This document shows positions 41,317 to 50,623 of a stretch of DNA of 64,000 bases, piece by piece (the first letter of the stretch is position 1; each line of letters begins with the position of its first letter). Under the pieces are notes generated by a model. That model was given only the letters and a program-made list of their open reading frames with translations, did no database searches and was not told where the DNA came from. The DNA comes from Paracoccaceae bacterium (lineage in GTDB: Bacteria > Pseudomonadota > Alphaproteobacteria > Rhodobacterales > Rhodobacteraceae), in the NCBI GenBank assembly GCA_019454225.1, contig CP075370.1:3900001-3964000 (forward strand), in the 5' to 3' direction. The position numbers were made by a program, and so were the translations under genes.

Positions 41317-42636
41317 ATGCCCGCCCATCCCGCCGACAGCGCCCTTTACGCCCGCCTGCTGGGCGACGCCGAGACAGCGCGGCTGTTCACCGACACGGCC
41401 GAGATCCGCGCGATGCTGCTGGTCGAGGGGGCCCTTGCACGCGTGCAGGGTGACCTTGGCCTGATCCCCGAGGCTGCGGCGGCCTTCCTGCACCGGGCGG
41501 CCCAGGAGGTGCAGATCGACGCCGCCGAACTGGCGCCGGGCACCGCCGCGAACGGGGTTCCCGTACCCGATCTCGTCGCGGCCTTCCGCAAGGCCAGCGG
41601 CGCGCCCGAGCACGCGCAATGGCTGCACTGGGGGGCCACGTCACAGGATATAGCGGATACCGGCCTGATGCTGCGGCTGCGTCAGGTGCTGACGATCTGG
41701 GAGACCCGCATGGCAGCGATCCTGCGCGGCTTTGCGGATCTTGCGACGGTGCACGCCGATACACCGATGGTCGCGCGCACCTACGGGCAGGCGGCGGTGC
41801 CGACCACATTCGGTGCCGTGGTTGCGGGCTGGGGTTCACCGTTTCTGCGGCATCGCGAACGGCTGGCCGACCTGCGCCCGCGTCTGCTGGCCGTGCAGTT
41901 CGGGGGGGCGGCGGGCACGCTTTCGGCGCTTGGCGCGGACGGCCCCGCGGTGCGTGCCGCACTCGCGCGGACGCTCGGCCTGACCGATCCGGGCGGACCC
42001 TGGCATTCGGACCGTGACCGGATCGCCGAGCTCGCCAGCCTTGCCGCCGGGATTGCCGTTGCCGCAGGGAAGGTCGGCGAGGATCTGACGCTTCTGGCGC
42101 AGACCGGCATTGCGGAGGTTGGCATCACCGGGGCAGGCGCATCATCGACCATGCCGCAAAAGGAAAATCCGGTGGCGGCGGCCGTCCTTGTTGCACTTGC
42201 GCGGTCGGCGGGCGGGCTGGCCGCGACACTGGCGGGCGCGGGGTTGCACCGTCAGGCGCGCGATGGCGCCGCATGGTTCACCGAATGGCTGACGCTGCCG
42301 CCCCTGATGATCACCACCGGCGCCGCGTTGCGGGTACTGGCCGAAACCATCCCCCGGCTGCGCCCCGATGCAACAGCGATGGAACGTGCCCTTGGCAGCG
42401 ACAGCGGCCTGATCGCGGCCGAGAGCATCACCTTCGCGCTTGCCGGTCACATGCCGCGACCCGAGGCGCAGGCGGCGGTCAAGGCAATGGCGGCCGAGGC
42501 GCGGGCAACGGGACAGATGCTCGCCGATCTCGCGGCCACGCGCTTTCCCGATCTGAACATCGGCATCAGGCCCGACCTTGGCGAGTCACCGGCCATCGCC
42601 CGCCGCTTTGCAGAACGGGTCGCGGCCTCGGGTTGA
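41317..42636 (+). CDS. pcaB: 3-carboxy-cis,cis-muconate cycloisomerase
   Basis: 439-aa member of the aspartase/fumarase superfamily that closes beta-carboxymuconate to gamma-carboxymuconolactone. It has LLVEGALARVQGDLGLIP, WLHWGATSQDIADTGLMLRLR near 107-127, RTYGQAAVPTTFG near 152 and the superfamily signature GASSTMPQKENPVAA near 275. It lies 75 bp after the BKACE gene and is the last gene of the pca operon. With PcaHG, PcaC and PcaD it completes conversion of protocatechuate to beta-ketoadipate. Confidence 0.95.
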   Translation: MPAHPADSALYARLLGDAETARLFTDTAEIRAMLLVEGALARVQGDLGLIPEAAAAFLHRAAQEVQIDAAELAPGTAANGVPVPDLVAAFRKASGAPEHAQWLHWGATSQDIADTGLMLRLRQVLTIWETRMAAILRGFADLATVHADTPMVARTYGQAAVPTTFGAVVAGWGSPFLRHRERLADLRPRLLAVQFGGAAGTLSALGADGPAVRAALARTLGLTDPGGPWHSDRDRIAELASLAAGIAVAAGKVGEDLTLLAQTGIAEVGITGAGASSTMPQKENPVAAAVLVALARSAGGLAATLAGAGLHRQARDGAAWFTEWLTLPPLMITTGAALRVLAETIPRLRPDATAMERALGSDSGLIAAESITFALAGHMPRPEAQAAVKAMAAEARATGQMLADLAATRFPDLNIGIRPDLGESPAIARRFAERVAASG

Positions 42637-42652
42637 CCCGCCCCTCGGCCCG

Positions 42653-42913
42653 TCAGCGCGGCTGCACCAGTGCTTCTATCTCGCCCGCGTTCGGGCAGAT
42701 TTCGGGCAGATGCCTGGGCCAGGGCTGCGACCTTGCCAGCCAGACGGTGCACTCCGCATCATGGCCACAGCGGTCGCAGCGGTTGACCATGCCGATGAGT
42801 TCGGTCCTGCTCAACCAACCCTCGACAACGGCGCCGGGCAGATTCACCCCTGCTGCCCGCGCCATCCCGAGGGTAAGCCAGAACGCTCCCGGGTGATCCT
42901 GATTGACGATCAT
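42653..42913 (-). CDS. DUF6455-like small cysteine protein
   Basis: 86-aa cytoplasmic protein. It has FWLTLGMARAAGVNLPGAVVEGWLSRTEL followed by a cysteine set RCDRCGHDAEC (C46, C49, C55) and CPNAGE (C73). The four cysteines could bind zinc or a heme/iron site. Proteins of this pattern are widespread in Rhodobacterales and of unknown role. ATG 42913 follows GGGAGCGG; a longer frame to 42958 lacks a site. Confidence 0.78.
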   Translation of the reverse strand: MIVNQDHPGAFWLTLGMARAAGVNLPGAVVEGWLSRTELIGMVNRCDRCGHDAECTVWLARSQPWPRHLPEICPNAGEIEALVQPR

Positions 42914-42993
42914 GTCCGCTCCCTTCACTCGATCACAGGGTGCGGTTCGCCGTTGCATGCCGCCTTGACCCAGATCAAGGCGATGCGCCCGGC

Positions 42994-43719
42994 TCAGCGG
43001 AGCGCAGCCACCGTTCGGCGAACCACGTTGCGCCGTTCGGCATTCGGGGGGTGGCTGCCAAGAAAACGGTCGCCCGGATCGGGCAGGCGGTCAAAGAATG
43101 CCGAACCGCGCACCGGGTCGAAACCGGCACGGAACGCGATTTCGGCACCCAGTGCATCGGCCTGAAGTTCGAATTCCTTCGAGAAGCGTCTTGCACCCAA
43201 TGTGGCGCCCACATCCTGCGCGCTGCGCACCGCCGCCGCGTCCGCCCCGCCAAGCGCCGCCAGCACCCCGGCCAGCAGTGCTGTCTCGGTCGCGCTCTGC
43301 TGAACCAGCGGGATGTGGCCCAGAATGTGATGCGCCGCCTCGTGACCCACGACAAAGGCGATCTCGTCGATGTTGCGCGCATTGGCGATCAGCGACGGGG
43401 TAAAGCCCAGAACCGGCCGACCGGCCCGGTCCAGCGTCTGGAAGGCGTTCGGCGGCTGTCCCGGGCGGTCGTCGATCACGACACGAAAGGCACAGGGCAC
43501 CCCGCGCGTGCGGGCACGGCAATACGCCTCGGCCACCGGCTGCACGCGATCGACCGCCGCCACGAAGTTCTGCGCTGCGGCGCGGGGCGGCAAGAGGTCG
43601 GACGGCCGGGTCGCGGAAACCTCGACCGGCTGCGGCGCGGGCACCGGCAGCGCAACGTCGTAGGTCGGCATGCATCCGGCAAGCGCCGCCGCCAGCAAGA
43701 GCCCGCCAAGCCACCGCAT
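42994..43719 (-). CDS. M48-family metalloprotease lipoprotein
   Basis: 241-aa envelope protease. The signal MRWLGGLLLAAALAGC ends in lipobox LAGC with lipidated C16. The zinc motif GHEAAHHILGH lies near residues 128-138, and FELQADALGAEIAFRAGFDP near 190 gives the third ligand. The C-terminus SHPPNAERRNVV is the usual closing segment of LoiP/BepA-type M48 enzymes. It probably clips misfolded outer-membrane proteins. The start is ATG 43719; longer frames upstream lack a signal sequence. Confidence 0.9.
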   Translation of the reverse strand: MRWLGGLLLAAALAGCMPTYDVALPVPAPQPVEVSATRPSDLLPPRAAAQNFVAAVDRVQPVAEAYCRARTRGVPCAFRVVIDDRPGQPPNAFQTLDRAGRPVLGFTPSLIANARNIDEIAFVVGHEAAHHILGHIPLVQQSATETALLAGVLAALGGADAAAVRSAQDVGATLGARRFSKEFELQADALGAEIAFRAGFDPVRGSAFFDRLPDPGDRFLGSHPPNAERRNVVRRTVAALR

Positions 43720-43845
43720 TCGCCATCTCCCTCGCGAGCCTTCCCGGAACTGTCTAGCAGAACAGATCGGGCCGGAAAGGGCCGCGCGATGCCGGGTCAC
43801 GCAAGGGTGTTGTCGCCTCGCTATCGTCGCCGTATGGTCGCCCGC

Positions 43846-44088
43846 ATGTTCACGATCGAGCACGAATTCGACGCCACGGTGATCACCCTGATCGACGAAG
43901 GCGGCACGCATCTTGTCGAAGATGTGGTGATCCACGCCTTCGATGATTGCGTGACAATCACCCAGGAGGACGAGCGCGAAGGCGGCCCGGTGACGGTCAC
44001 GCTGTCGATGGCGCAGTTGCGCGACCTGATGGCGGCGCTTGACCTGCCCGAAGGCAGCTACCGGCTGTCGCGCCCGGTCGGCGATTGA
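43846..44088 (+). CDS. Conserved small hypothetical protein
   Basis: 80-aa acidic protein MFTIEHEFDATVITLIDEGG. Its composition suggests a small beta-rich domain ending in a helix, LSMAQLRDLMAALDLPEGSYRL. I have a memory of similar proteins in Rhodobacterales but no function. ATG 43846 is chosen; 43834 is also in frame. It is divergent from the M48 lipoprotein and convergent with the DUF167 gene. Confidence 0.7.
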   Translation: MFTIEHEFDATVITLIDEGGTHLVEDVVIHAFDDCVTITQEDEREGGPVTVTLSMAQLRDLMAALDLPEGSYRLSRPVGD

Positions 44089-44097
44089 GCGTGCAGG

Positions 44098-44349
44098 TCA
44101 ATCCAGCCTGAACAGCTTGTCCCGTGCGGTCGCACCTCGCACCAGTACCAACCGGGTTCTCGCGACGCCCAGTGCCTCTGCCAGCAGGTTGCGCACCGCC
44201 TCATTGGCGCGCCCGTCCTCGGCAGGCGCGGTGACGTGAACGCGCAGCGTGCCGTCATCGGCGACCGCCAGCGCACTGCGCCTGGCACGCGGCGTTGCGC
44301 GCAGCGCAAACATGGTGCCCGGGACGGCCAGGTGCGACAGGTCGATCAT
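44098..44349 (-). CDS. DUF167/YggU-family protein
   Basis: 83-aa protein with the family segments RATPRARRSALAV and LRVHVTAPAEDGRANEAVRNLLAEALGVARTRLVLVRGATARDKLFRL (read in parts; the usual KxxxPPxxGxAN region is APAEDGRAN). The fold is a small alpha/beta domain; the role is unknown. ATG 44349 is used. Confidence 0.85.
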   Translation of the reverse strand: MIDLSHLAVPGTMFALRATPRARRSALAVADDGTLRVHVTAPAEDGRANEAVRNLLAEALGVARTRLVLVRGATARDKLFRLD

Positions 44350-44438
44350 GGCGATGTCCTGCCGCGCCGCAGGAGTTGACGCAAGCACCCCATGGCCGAC
44401 CTGCCACCGCTGCGCTACCCTTGCGGCAGGAGGTACCC

Positions 44439-44849
44439 ATGCGTCCCATCGTCATTGCCCGCCTGTCTGTCCTGCTGGCACTTGCAGCATGCGCCACCCC
44501 GCAAGAGGCCTGCATTGCGCGTGAGACGCGCGACCTGCGCGTTCTCGACCGCCTGATCGCAGAGACCGAGGGCAATCTCGCCCGCGGCTATGCCATCGAG
44601 GAGTACACGGTCGACATCACAGTCATGGGGACCTGTCTGGAAGGCGGCGGAAAGGACGAGACCGGGGCCACCCTGCCGCCGATCGCCGTATCCTGCTTTC
44701 AGGATCGCGAGGTCACGCGCACCCGGCCCAAGGCAATCGACCTGAACGCCGAGCGACAGAAACTGTCGTCGATGCAGGCGAAGCGCGCAGAACGGGCCCG
44801 CGCCGCAGCCCCGGCCGTCGCATCCTGCCGGGCGCAATACCCCGAATAG
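44439..44849 (+). CDS. Small lipoprotein with helical tail
   Basis: 136-aa protein. The signal MRPIVIARLSVLLALAAC ends in lipobox LAAC with C18. ARETRDLRVLDRLIAETEGNLARGYAI is a likely helix, the middle has two further cysteines (MGTCLEG and VSCFQD), and the tail INAERQKLSSMQAKRAERARAAA-like stretch is likely coiled coil. Strong ribosome site CAGGAGGT. No family name is known. It converges on the SDR gene with only 3 bases between stops. Confidence 0.78.
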   Translation: MRPIVIARLSVLLALAACATPQEACIARETRDLRVLDRLIAETEGNLARGYAIEEYTVDITVMGTCLEGGGKDETGATLPPIAVSCFQDREVTRTRPKAIDLNAERQKLSSMQAKRAERARAAAPAVASCRAQYPE

Positions 44850-44852
44850 GTG

Positions 44853-45662
44853 TCAGAACGCGGGCGCCCGGACGGTATCGATAAGCGACCGCCCGCCATC
44901 GAGCATCAGGATCTGACCGGTCATGAAGCTCGCCGCGTCCGAGGCAAGATATTGCACCGCTTCCGCAAGTTCCGCCGGGGCGCCGATCCGTCCCATCGGT
45001 GTGCCGTCCACGATGGTCTGGCGATAGTCCGGGTGTTCCTTGATCTGCGCCTGCAGGCTGGCGCTCATCACCGAGCCGAAAGCCACGGCATTGACCCGGA
45101 TGCCCTTGGGCGCGAGGGCAATCGCCATCGTGCGCGTCATCTGCTCGATCGCCGCAGAAGAGATCGAATAGCCCAGCAGCTCGGGTTGGGTACGGCAGGC
45201 GGCCAGCGACGACAGATTGATGATCGACCCGATGGAGCCGCCGGAAGTGCCGCTCTTCTCAGCCTGCAGGATCATCCGCCTTGCCGTCACCTGGGTCAGG
45301 CGCAGTGCCGACATGAGGTTGTGCTGCAGCATGAGATCGACCGCATCGCCCGACGGATCAAGCGGATCAGACAGACAGAAGGCACGGCTTGCGTTCACCA
45401 GTATGTCCACGCGATCGAAAGCGTCGATGGTGGCCGACAGCAGGTTCGCCACCGTCAGCTTTTCCCGCAGGTCGCCGCCGAAGAACCGCAGTGCTCCTTC
45501 GCTGCGCGCCTCTTCCCCGCACTCGTTCTCGAGCCGCACCTCGTCGATGTCGGCACACATCACATTGGCGCCCTTGTCGAGGAAATGCCGTGCAACGGCC
45601 AGCCCGATCCCGGCGGCGGCACCCGTCACGATCGCGGTCTTGCCCTGGATGGAAAGCGTCAT
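44853..45662 (-). CDS. Short-chain dehydrogenase/reductase-like protein lacking the catalytic lysine
   Basis: 269-aa SDR-fold protein. The cofactor motif TGAAAGIG lies at residues 13-20, CADID near 36-40 would select NAD(H), and INLSS at 148-152 has the catalytic Ser. Tyr165 is in GYSISSAAIEQMTR, but the position four residues later is S169, not the Lys of YxxxK. NNAG is also changed to VNAS. It may be a poor or changed enzyme. It overlaps the methyltransferase gene by 4 bp, which suggests a shared role. Confidence 0.85.
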   Translation of the reverse strand: MTLSIQGKTAIVTGAAAGIGLAVARHFLDKGANVMCADIDEVRLENECGEEARSEGALRFFGGDLREKLTVANLLSATIDAFDRVDILVNASRAFCLSDPLDPSGDAVDLMLQHNLMSALRLTQVTARRMILQAEKSGTSGGSIGSIINLSSLAACRTQPELLGYSISSAAIEQMTRTMAIALAPKGIRVNAVAFGSVMSASLQAQIKEHPDYRQTIVDGTPMGRIGAPAELAEAVQYLASDAASFMTGQILMLDGGRSLIDTVRAPAF

Positions 45663-46666
45663 GTCCTGGCCTTTCGGGGAGGGGGAAGGGGTCGGGCCGC
45701 CCGGGTCAGCCGGAAGGCCGGGCTGCCGCCGATATCGTCGATCTCGCGGAACAGCGTCGTCAGCAGGGGACCATAGGGCAGATGCCGGTTCGCGACCAGC
45801 CAGAGCACGCCATCGGCGGCCAGCATGCCGGCCGCCGCGGACAGAAATGCCGCGCCAAGTGCGGGTTCGGCCCTGCGACCAGCATGAAAGGGCGGGTTCA
45901 TCACCACCCAGTCTGCCGGGCGGGCCGGTCGGAACCGCATGGCATCCACCCAGTGGAAAGCCGCGCGGGGATCGGTGATGTTGATCCGGGCGCAGGCAAG
46001 AGCCGTGTGGTCGGCCTCGACCAGATCAACTGACCGCACACCCCGGCGCGACAGTGCGGCATGCGCCAGATATCCCCAGCCCGCGCCCAGATCGACGCCA
46101 TGGCCAGGCAGTGCCTCTGGCAGCGCCTCTGCAAGCAAGACCGAGGCCGGGTCCGGACCATCCGCCGAGAACACGCCGGGCAGCGTGGCAAAGCCACCCT
46201 CAACCAGACGGATTGCCGGCAGCCAGTCCTCCAGTCCCGGACCGGCGGCAAGGGTGAACAGTCGGCCGTGCGCCTTGGCCAGCGGCTCCGACACCGGCAA
46301 CCGCGCGCGCAGCTCGCGCAGCGCGGCATCGACCCCGTCGGTCTTCTGCCCGTCCACGGCAACCGTTCCGCCCGGCATCGCAGCCCCCGCCGCCTGCGCG
46401 ACAAGGGCGCGGGCATGGTCGCGGGCCCGGGGCAGGCAGACAATCGCTGCGGCGAAGGGCGCGACGGGCACCTCTGCCGTCACAGAAAACCCCTGCGCCG
46501 CCAGCGCATCGTGTTCGGACCGCATCGTCTGCACCAGCACCAGCCGGTCACGCGGCAGGGAGGACAAATCATCTCCGGACTGCGCATTCAGCACAAGGAT
46601 GTCCCCGTCCGAGGGCAGGGTCAGGGCGCCGGTTTCCAGCGCAAGGGCGAGTCGGGACGATCGCAT
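45659..46666 (-). CDS. RsmC-like class I SAM-dependent methyltransferase
   Basis: 335-aa protein with an N-terminal RsmC-type pseudo-domain (residues 1-155), followed by a SAM domain. VDLGAGWGYLAHAAL near 193-207 is motif I, VEADHTALACARIN motif II, and VVMNPPFHAGR near 254-264 is the NPPF active-site motif of N2-guanine methyltransferases. RsmC methylates G1207 of 16S rRNA and RlmG G1835 of 23S rRNA. This protein is a two-domain relative, and which base is methylated is not certain. Confidence 0.87.
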   Translation of the reverse strand: MRSSRLALALETGALTLPSDGDILVLNAQSGDDLSSLPRDRLVLVQTMRSEHDALAAQGFSVTAEVPVAPFAAAIVCLPRARDHARALVAQAAGAAMPGGTVAVDGQKTDGVDAALRELRARLPVSEPLAKAHGRLFTLAAGPGLEDWLPAIRLVEGGFATLPGVFSADGPDPASVLLAEALPEALPGHGVDLGAGWGYLAHAALSRRGVRSVDLVEADHTALACARINITDPRAAFHWVDAMRFRPARPADWVVMNPPFHAGRRAEPALGAAFLSAAAGMLAADGVLWLVANRHLPYGPLLTTLFREIDDIGGSPAFRLTRAARPLPPPRKART

Positions 46667-46685
46667 GGACGGGCCGCGCCGGGCC

Positions 46686-47024
46686 CTATTCCTTTTCCAT
46701 GGTGCATTGCAGCGGATGCTGGTGGCGACGCGAGAAATCCATCACCTGGGCCACCTTGGTTTCCGCCACCTCGAAACTGAACACCCCCACCACGGCCAGT
46801 CCCTTCTTGTGGACGGTCAGCATGATCTCGAACGCCTGCGCGTGGGACAGGCCGAAGAACCGTTCCAGCACATGCACGACGAATTCCATCGGCGTGTAGT
46901 CATCGTTCAGCAGCAGGACCTTGTACAGCGGCGGACGCTGGGTGCGCGCCTTGGTGCGCGTCGCGACCGACGTGTCGTCCCCGGGCCCGCCCTTGCGGTC
47001 GGTCATCGTCATGGGGATCAGCAT
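46686..47024 (-). CDS. clpS: ATP-dependent Clp protease adaptor ClpS
   Basis: 112-aa adaptor that brings N-degron substrates to ClpAP. A disordered basic N-terminus precedes [27 protein letters not shown], which holds the conserved [10 protein letters not shown] and the hydrophobic pocket. [31 protein letters not shown] follows. The start at 47024 (MLIPM) is chosen; ATGs at 47012 and 47006 are alternatives. It is divergent from the HAD gene. No clpA is in the window. Confidence 0.95.
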   Translation of the reverse strand: MLIPMTMTDRKGGPGDDTSVATRTKARTQRPPLYKVLLLNDDYTPMEFVVHVLERFFGLSHAQAFEIMLTVHKKGLAVVGVFSFEVAETKVAQVMDFSRRHQHPLQCTMEKE

Positions 47025-47153
47025 CGCGGGCGTGCCTTTCGGTCGGGAGTCGGTCGGGATGACAGAGTATATAGCGAAACACCCCACCGCGAAAAGGGGC
47101 GCGCCCTTGCCGCATCGCAACGCCCGCGCCATACCTGCGGAAGGGAGATCGGG

Positions 47154-47852
47154 ATGGCCAAGATCACCACCGTCGGCTTCGATGCCGATGACACGCTCTG
47201 GCAGAACGAGGCGTTCTTTCGCCTGACGCAGGAACGATTCGCGGCTCTGCTGGCGGACCATGCCGATCCCGACCATCTGGACGCGCGGCTCCTGGCGGCC
47301 GAGCGACGCAATCTTGGGCACTACGGCTATGGTGTGAAGGGATTCGTGCTGTCGATGATCGAGACCGCCATCGAGGTGACAGATGGCGCAGTGCCATCGC
47401 GGGTGATCGGTGAGTTGCTGGACGCAGGCCGCGACATGCTTGCGCATCCGATCGAATTGCTGCCGCATGCCCGCGCGGCCGTCGAGGCAGCGGCAGCGGA
47501 CCACCGTGTCGTGCTGATCACCAAGGGCGATCTGCTGGATCAGGAACGCAAGCTGGCGCAGTCCGGCCTGGGCGACCTGTTCCACGCCGTCGAGATCGTC
47601 TCGGAAAAGACCCCTGACGTCTATGCGAGGCTGTTCACCCGGCACGGTTCGGGCGCCGGTCGCGCAGCCATGGTCGGCAACTCGCTGAAATCCGACGTGT
47701 TGCCGGTGATCGCGGCGGGCGGATGGGGTGTGCATGTGCCCCATGCACTGACCTGGGCAATCGAAAGGGCAGAGCCGCCACAGGACGCGACACGTTTCGC
47801 GGCCTTGCCTGATCTGGGCGCGCTTGCGCCATTTCTGGACCGTTTGCGCTAG
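47154..47852 (+). CDS. HAD-superfamily hydrolase
   Basis: 232-aa phosphatase-like protein. Motif I is [10 protein letters not shown] (D9, D11), motif II the T of VVLITKGD near 120, motif III the Lys in VSEKTPDVY, and motif [20 protein letters not shown] near 178-195. The alpha-helical cap lies between residues 20 and 90. The substrate is probably a small phosphorylated metabolite. ATG 47154 follows AAGGGAG. Frames extending upstream are antisense to other genes and rejected. Confidence 0.88.
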   Translation: MAKITTVGFDADDTLWQNEAFFRLTQERFAALLADHADPDHLDARLLAAERRNLGHYGYGVKGFVLSMIETAIEVTDGAVPSRVIGELLDAGRDMLAHPIELLPHARAAVEAAAADHRVVLITKGDLLDQERKLAQSGLGDLFHAVEIVSEKTPDVYARLFTRHGSGAGRAAMVGNSLKSDVLPVIAAGGWGVHVPHALTWAIERAEPPQDATRFAALPDLGALAPFLDRLR

Positions 47853-48045
47853 GGTTCGCGGCGGGCGCCCCTGCACCCCCAATATCTGCCGCAGCAGCTT
47901 GGCAACACCCCTCCAGAGATTTCGCCAAGTGCTTGGGCTATATGGGTTTCGCGACACCAAACCCTGTGCTAGCCTCTGCGGCAGCAGAACAAGTGCGTCC
48001 GACAAATGATGACGCGCACAGAGGCAGGCAGAAGGAACCGGCGAC

Positions 48046-49914
48046 GTGGCATCGCTCAAGGGGCAGTTGGCCCGCATATTCCTGTTTCTCGCGTTGATCA
48101 CGGCAATGGCAGCGCTCTCCGCCGTTCCCGGACGATCCGCCCCTTTTGCGGCGCATGTGATGGACGCGCGCACCGGCGAGACGCTGATCGCGAGCAATGC
48201 CGATACCCGGCTGCACCCCGCATCCCTGACCAAGATGTTGACGCTCTACATCGCGTTCGATGCAATCCGGCGCGGCGAGATTTCGCTGGACACGATGGTG
48301 ACCGTGTCCGCGAATGCGGCAGCCAAGCCACCGTCGCGGCTGGGGTTGCGGGCCGGACAGAAGATCGCGCTGCGGCATCTGATCCGGGCAGCGGCGATCA
48401 AGTCCGCGAACGATGCGGCCTCGGCCATCGGGGACGCCCTGTCGGGAAACGAGGCGGCCTTTGCCCGGCGGATGGACCGGACGGCGAAGGCCCTCGGCAT
48501 GAAGAACTCCACGTTCAGGAACGCGAATGGCCTGACGGCAGCGGGCCACCTTTCGACGGCGCGCGACATGTCGATTCTGGGGCGACGCCTGTTCTATGAC
48601 TTTCCCGAGTACTACAACCTCTTCTCGCGCCAGACGGCCGACGCGGGCGTGGCGCAGGTGTCAAACACGAACAACCGCTTTCTGTCCGGATATCGGGGCG
48701 CCGACGGAATCAAGACGGGCTATACCGTTGCAGCGGGCTTCAACCTGACCGCCAGCGCCGAACGTGACGGCAAGCGGCTGATCGCCACGGTGTTCGGTGG
48801 CACATCGACCGCGCAGCGCAACGCGAAGATTTCGCAACTGCTGGATCAGGGATTCGCCGCCGCGCCCCGCAACGTGGCCACCCGCAAGCCTGCCCCGGCG
48901 CAGATTCCCGCGCCCGAAGCCGCACCCGATCTTGTCGCCGAAGCCGCACCCGCCGATGGCATCCGCGCATCGGCCAAGACGATCCGCCTTGTCACCGCCG
49001 TCACCCGTTCAATTCGTCCGCGTCCGCGTCCGAACCCGCAGGATGCTGCGGCGGCAGAACTCGCCGTGGCGTCGCTCAAGTCTTCGATCGCCGATGCCGT
49101 CGCCGCCGCCGGCACCGAACCGGAAGCGCCACTGCCCTTCGCCGTCGTGCAGGCCGAAGAGGTGCCACCGACCGCAAGCGCACCGGCTGCAGCGCCCGCT
49201 GCCGATGTCGCGCGTACACTCGACAGTTCGACCGACCTGCCCTTCGCGGTCGTCGATGGCGACGTAGCGGCACCTGCCGTGGCGCCGGACATGGATGCCG
49301 CACCGATGATCGCCTCGGGCCCGCCCCGCGCGCGGCCCGCCGCGTTGCTTGCCGCACTGGCCCCCGCCCCTGACGCCGCAGCCCCCGAGACGATCGCGGC
49401 GGCGCTGCCGGAGCCTTCGCCGGAGAATTTGGTCCCCGAGGTCGTGGCCGCAGCCGTCAACGCCCCGATACGGCCGACAGATGCGGCGGAGGAGCCTGTC
49501 ACGCCGACCGAGATCGCGCTGTTGTCCGCGCCGGCCGGAATGGCCCGCGGCCCGCTGTCGGATGCCCTGCCCGCGGTGCCCGCACCGCCCCCTGTTGCCG
49601 CGTTGCGTCCGGCCCCGGCACCCGACGCCGCACCCCCGCCCGCCGATCCGGTCGTGGTTGTCCGCATCTCGACATCGGGCGGGCGCCACTGGGGCATCTC
49701 TCTGGGCCGGTTCTCGTCGCGCGCGGCCGCCGAACGGGCGCTGATGCGGACCAGCCTGTCCGAAGGCCCGTCACTGGGCGACGGGTTGCGCAAGATCGCC
49801 GCGACAGGCAAGGGGTTCGATGCCAATATCCTTGGCCTGACCGAGGCGCAGGCAGACCTCGCCTGCCGCCGTCTCACCGCCCGGGCACAGACCTGCACCA
49901 CCCTGTCGCCTTGA
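48046..49914 (+). CDS. D-alanyl-D-alanine carboxypeptidase with SPOR-like tail
   Basis: 622-aa exported protein (GTG start). The signal/anchor is [19 protein letters not shown]. The serine peptidase S11 domain (about 32-270) has all three motifs: S60-L-T-K63, S120-A-N122 and K223-T-G225. It is followed by an Ala/Pro-rich linker of nearly 270 residues carrying two LPFAVV repeats (near 363 and 398). The last 80 residues ([28 protein letters not shown] onward) look like a SPOR peptidoglycan-binding domain. It trims pentapeptides in the septal or sacculus region. The family is usually about 400 aa; the long linker is unusual. Confidence 0.92.
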   Translation: MASLKGQLARIFLFLALITAMAALSAVPGRSAPFAAHVMDARTGETLIASNADTRLHPASLTKMLTLYIAFDAIRRGEISLDTMVTVSANAAAKPPSRLGLRAGQKIALRHLIRAAAIKSANDAASAIGDALSGNEAAFARRMDRTAKALGMKNSTFRNANGLTAAGHLSTARDMSILGRRLFYDFPEYYNLFSRQTADAGVAQVSNTNNRFLSGYRGADGIKTGYTVAAGFNLTASAERDGKRLIATVFGGTSTAQRNAKISQLLDQGFAAAPRNVATRKPAPAQIPAPEAAPDLVAEAAPADGIRASAKTIRLVTAVTRSIRPRPRPNPQDAAAAELAVASLKSSIADAVAAAGTEPEAPLPFAVVQAEEVPPTASAPAAAPAADVARTLDSSTDLPFAVVDGDVAAPAVAPDMDAAPMIASGPPRARPAALLAALAPAPDAAAPETIAAALPEPSPENLVPEVVAAAVNAPIRPTDAAEEPVTPTEIALLSAPAGMARGPLSDALPAVPAPPPVAALRPAPAPDAAPPPADPVVVVRISTSGGRHWGISLGRFSSRAAAERALMRTSLSEGPSLGDGLRKIAATGKGFDANILGLTEAQADLACRRLTARAQTCTTLSP

Positions 49915-49923
49915 TGGCAGACG

Positions 49924-50481
49924 TCACGCCCGCCCGGCCGCGGCCGAAAGACTGAACGGATCGATTCCCATGCGCCGCAACGCCGCCGCCCAGCGACCCG
50001 GCGCATCGCCATCGAACACCAGATCGACCGCCGCTTCCGAGGTCAGCCAGTCGTTTCGCCCGATCTCGGCCTCGATCTGGCCGGGCCCCCACCCCGAATA
50101 ACCGAGGGCCAGCAGCGCATCGCGCGGGCCCTCCCCCTGGGCAAGCGCAACCAGGATGTCCTGGGTGGCGGTCATGCCGAAACCGCTGACGATCTCCATC
50201 GTGCCGTCGCGATTGGTGCCGTAGTCGGGCGAATGCAGCACGAAACCGCGTCCGCGCTCGACCGGGCCACCGAAATGCACACGAATGTCGCGCCCCTTGG
50301 GCGCGCGCGGGATCTTCAGCTGGTCCAGAAGCGCGCCGAAGGTCAGCTCCGGTACCGGCTTGTTCACGATCAGGCCCATCGCACCCTCGGGTGAGTGCGC
50401 GCAGATCAGGATGACCGACCGCTCGAACCGCGGGTCGCCCATGCCCGGCATCGCGATCAGCAGTTTTCCGGCAAGATCCAT
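49924..50481 (-). CDS. yqgE: YqgE/AlgH-family protein
   Basis: 185-aa protein MDLAGKLLIAMPGMGDPRFERSVILICAHSPEGAMGLIVNKPV (read in parts), the standard YqgE/AlgH start. It also has VHFGGPVERGRGFVLHS and LALGYSGWGPGQIEAEI. It has a UPF0301 fold of unknown biochemical role. ATG 50481 matches the family start; extension to 50778 is rejected. Confidence 0.92.
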   Translation of the reverse strand: MDLAGKLLIAMPGMGDPRFERSVILICAHSPEGAMGLIVNKPVPELTFGALLDQLKIPRAPKGRDIRVHFGGPVERGRGFVLHSPDYGTNRDGTMEIVSGFGMTATQDILVALAQGEGPRDALLALGYSGWGPGQIEAEIGRNDWLTSEAAVDLVFDGDAPGRWAAALRRMGIDPFSLSAAAGRA

Positions 50482-50623
50482 CGCCCACCCCTTTGCATCA
50501 AGATGGTCCCGCAACCGCCAAGCCTCAAGGGTCAATCGGCGCCGCGTTACGGGAAACGCACGGTGGCGCGAGGTCGCCGCAATGTGATTGCGCGATCCCT
50601 GCTGCGGATCGTATGTGCCGGTC

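Noticed and set aside
48846..50012. Gly/Ala/Ser-rich minus-strand frame opposite the carboxypeptidase linker
   Set aside because: It mirrors the Ala/Pro-rich linker; no start signals or known motif.
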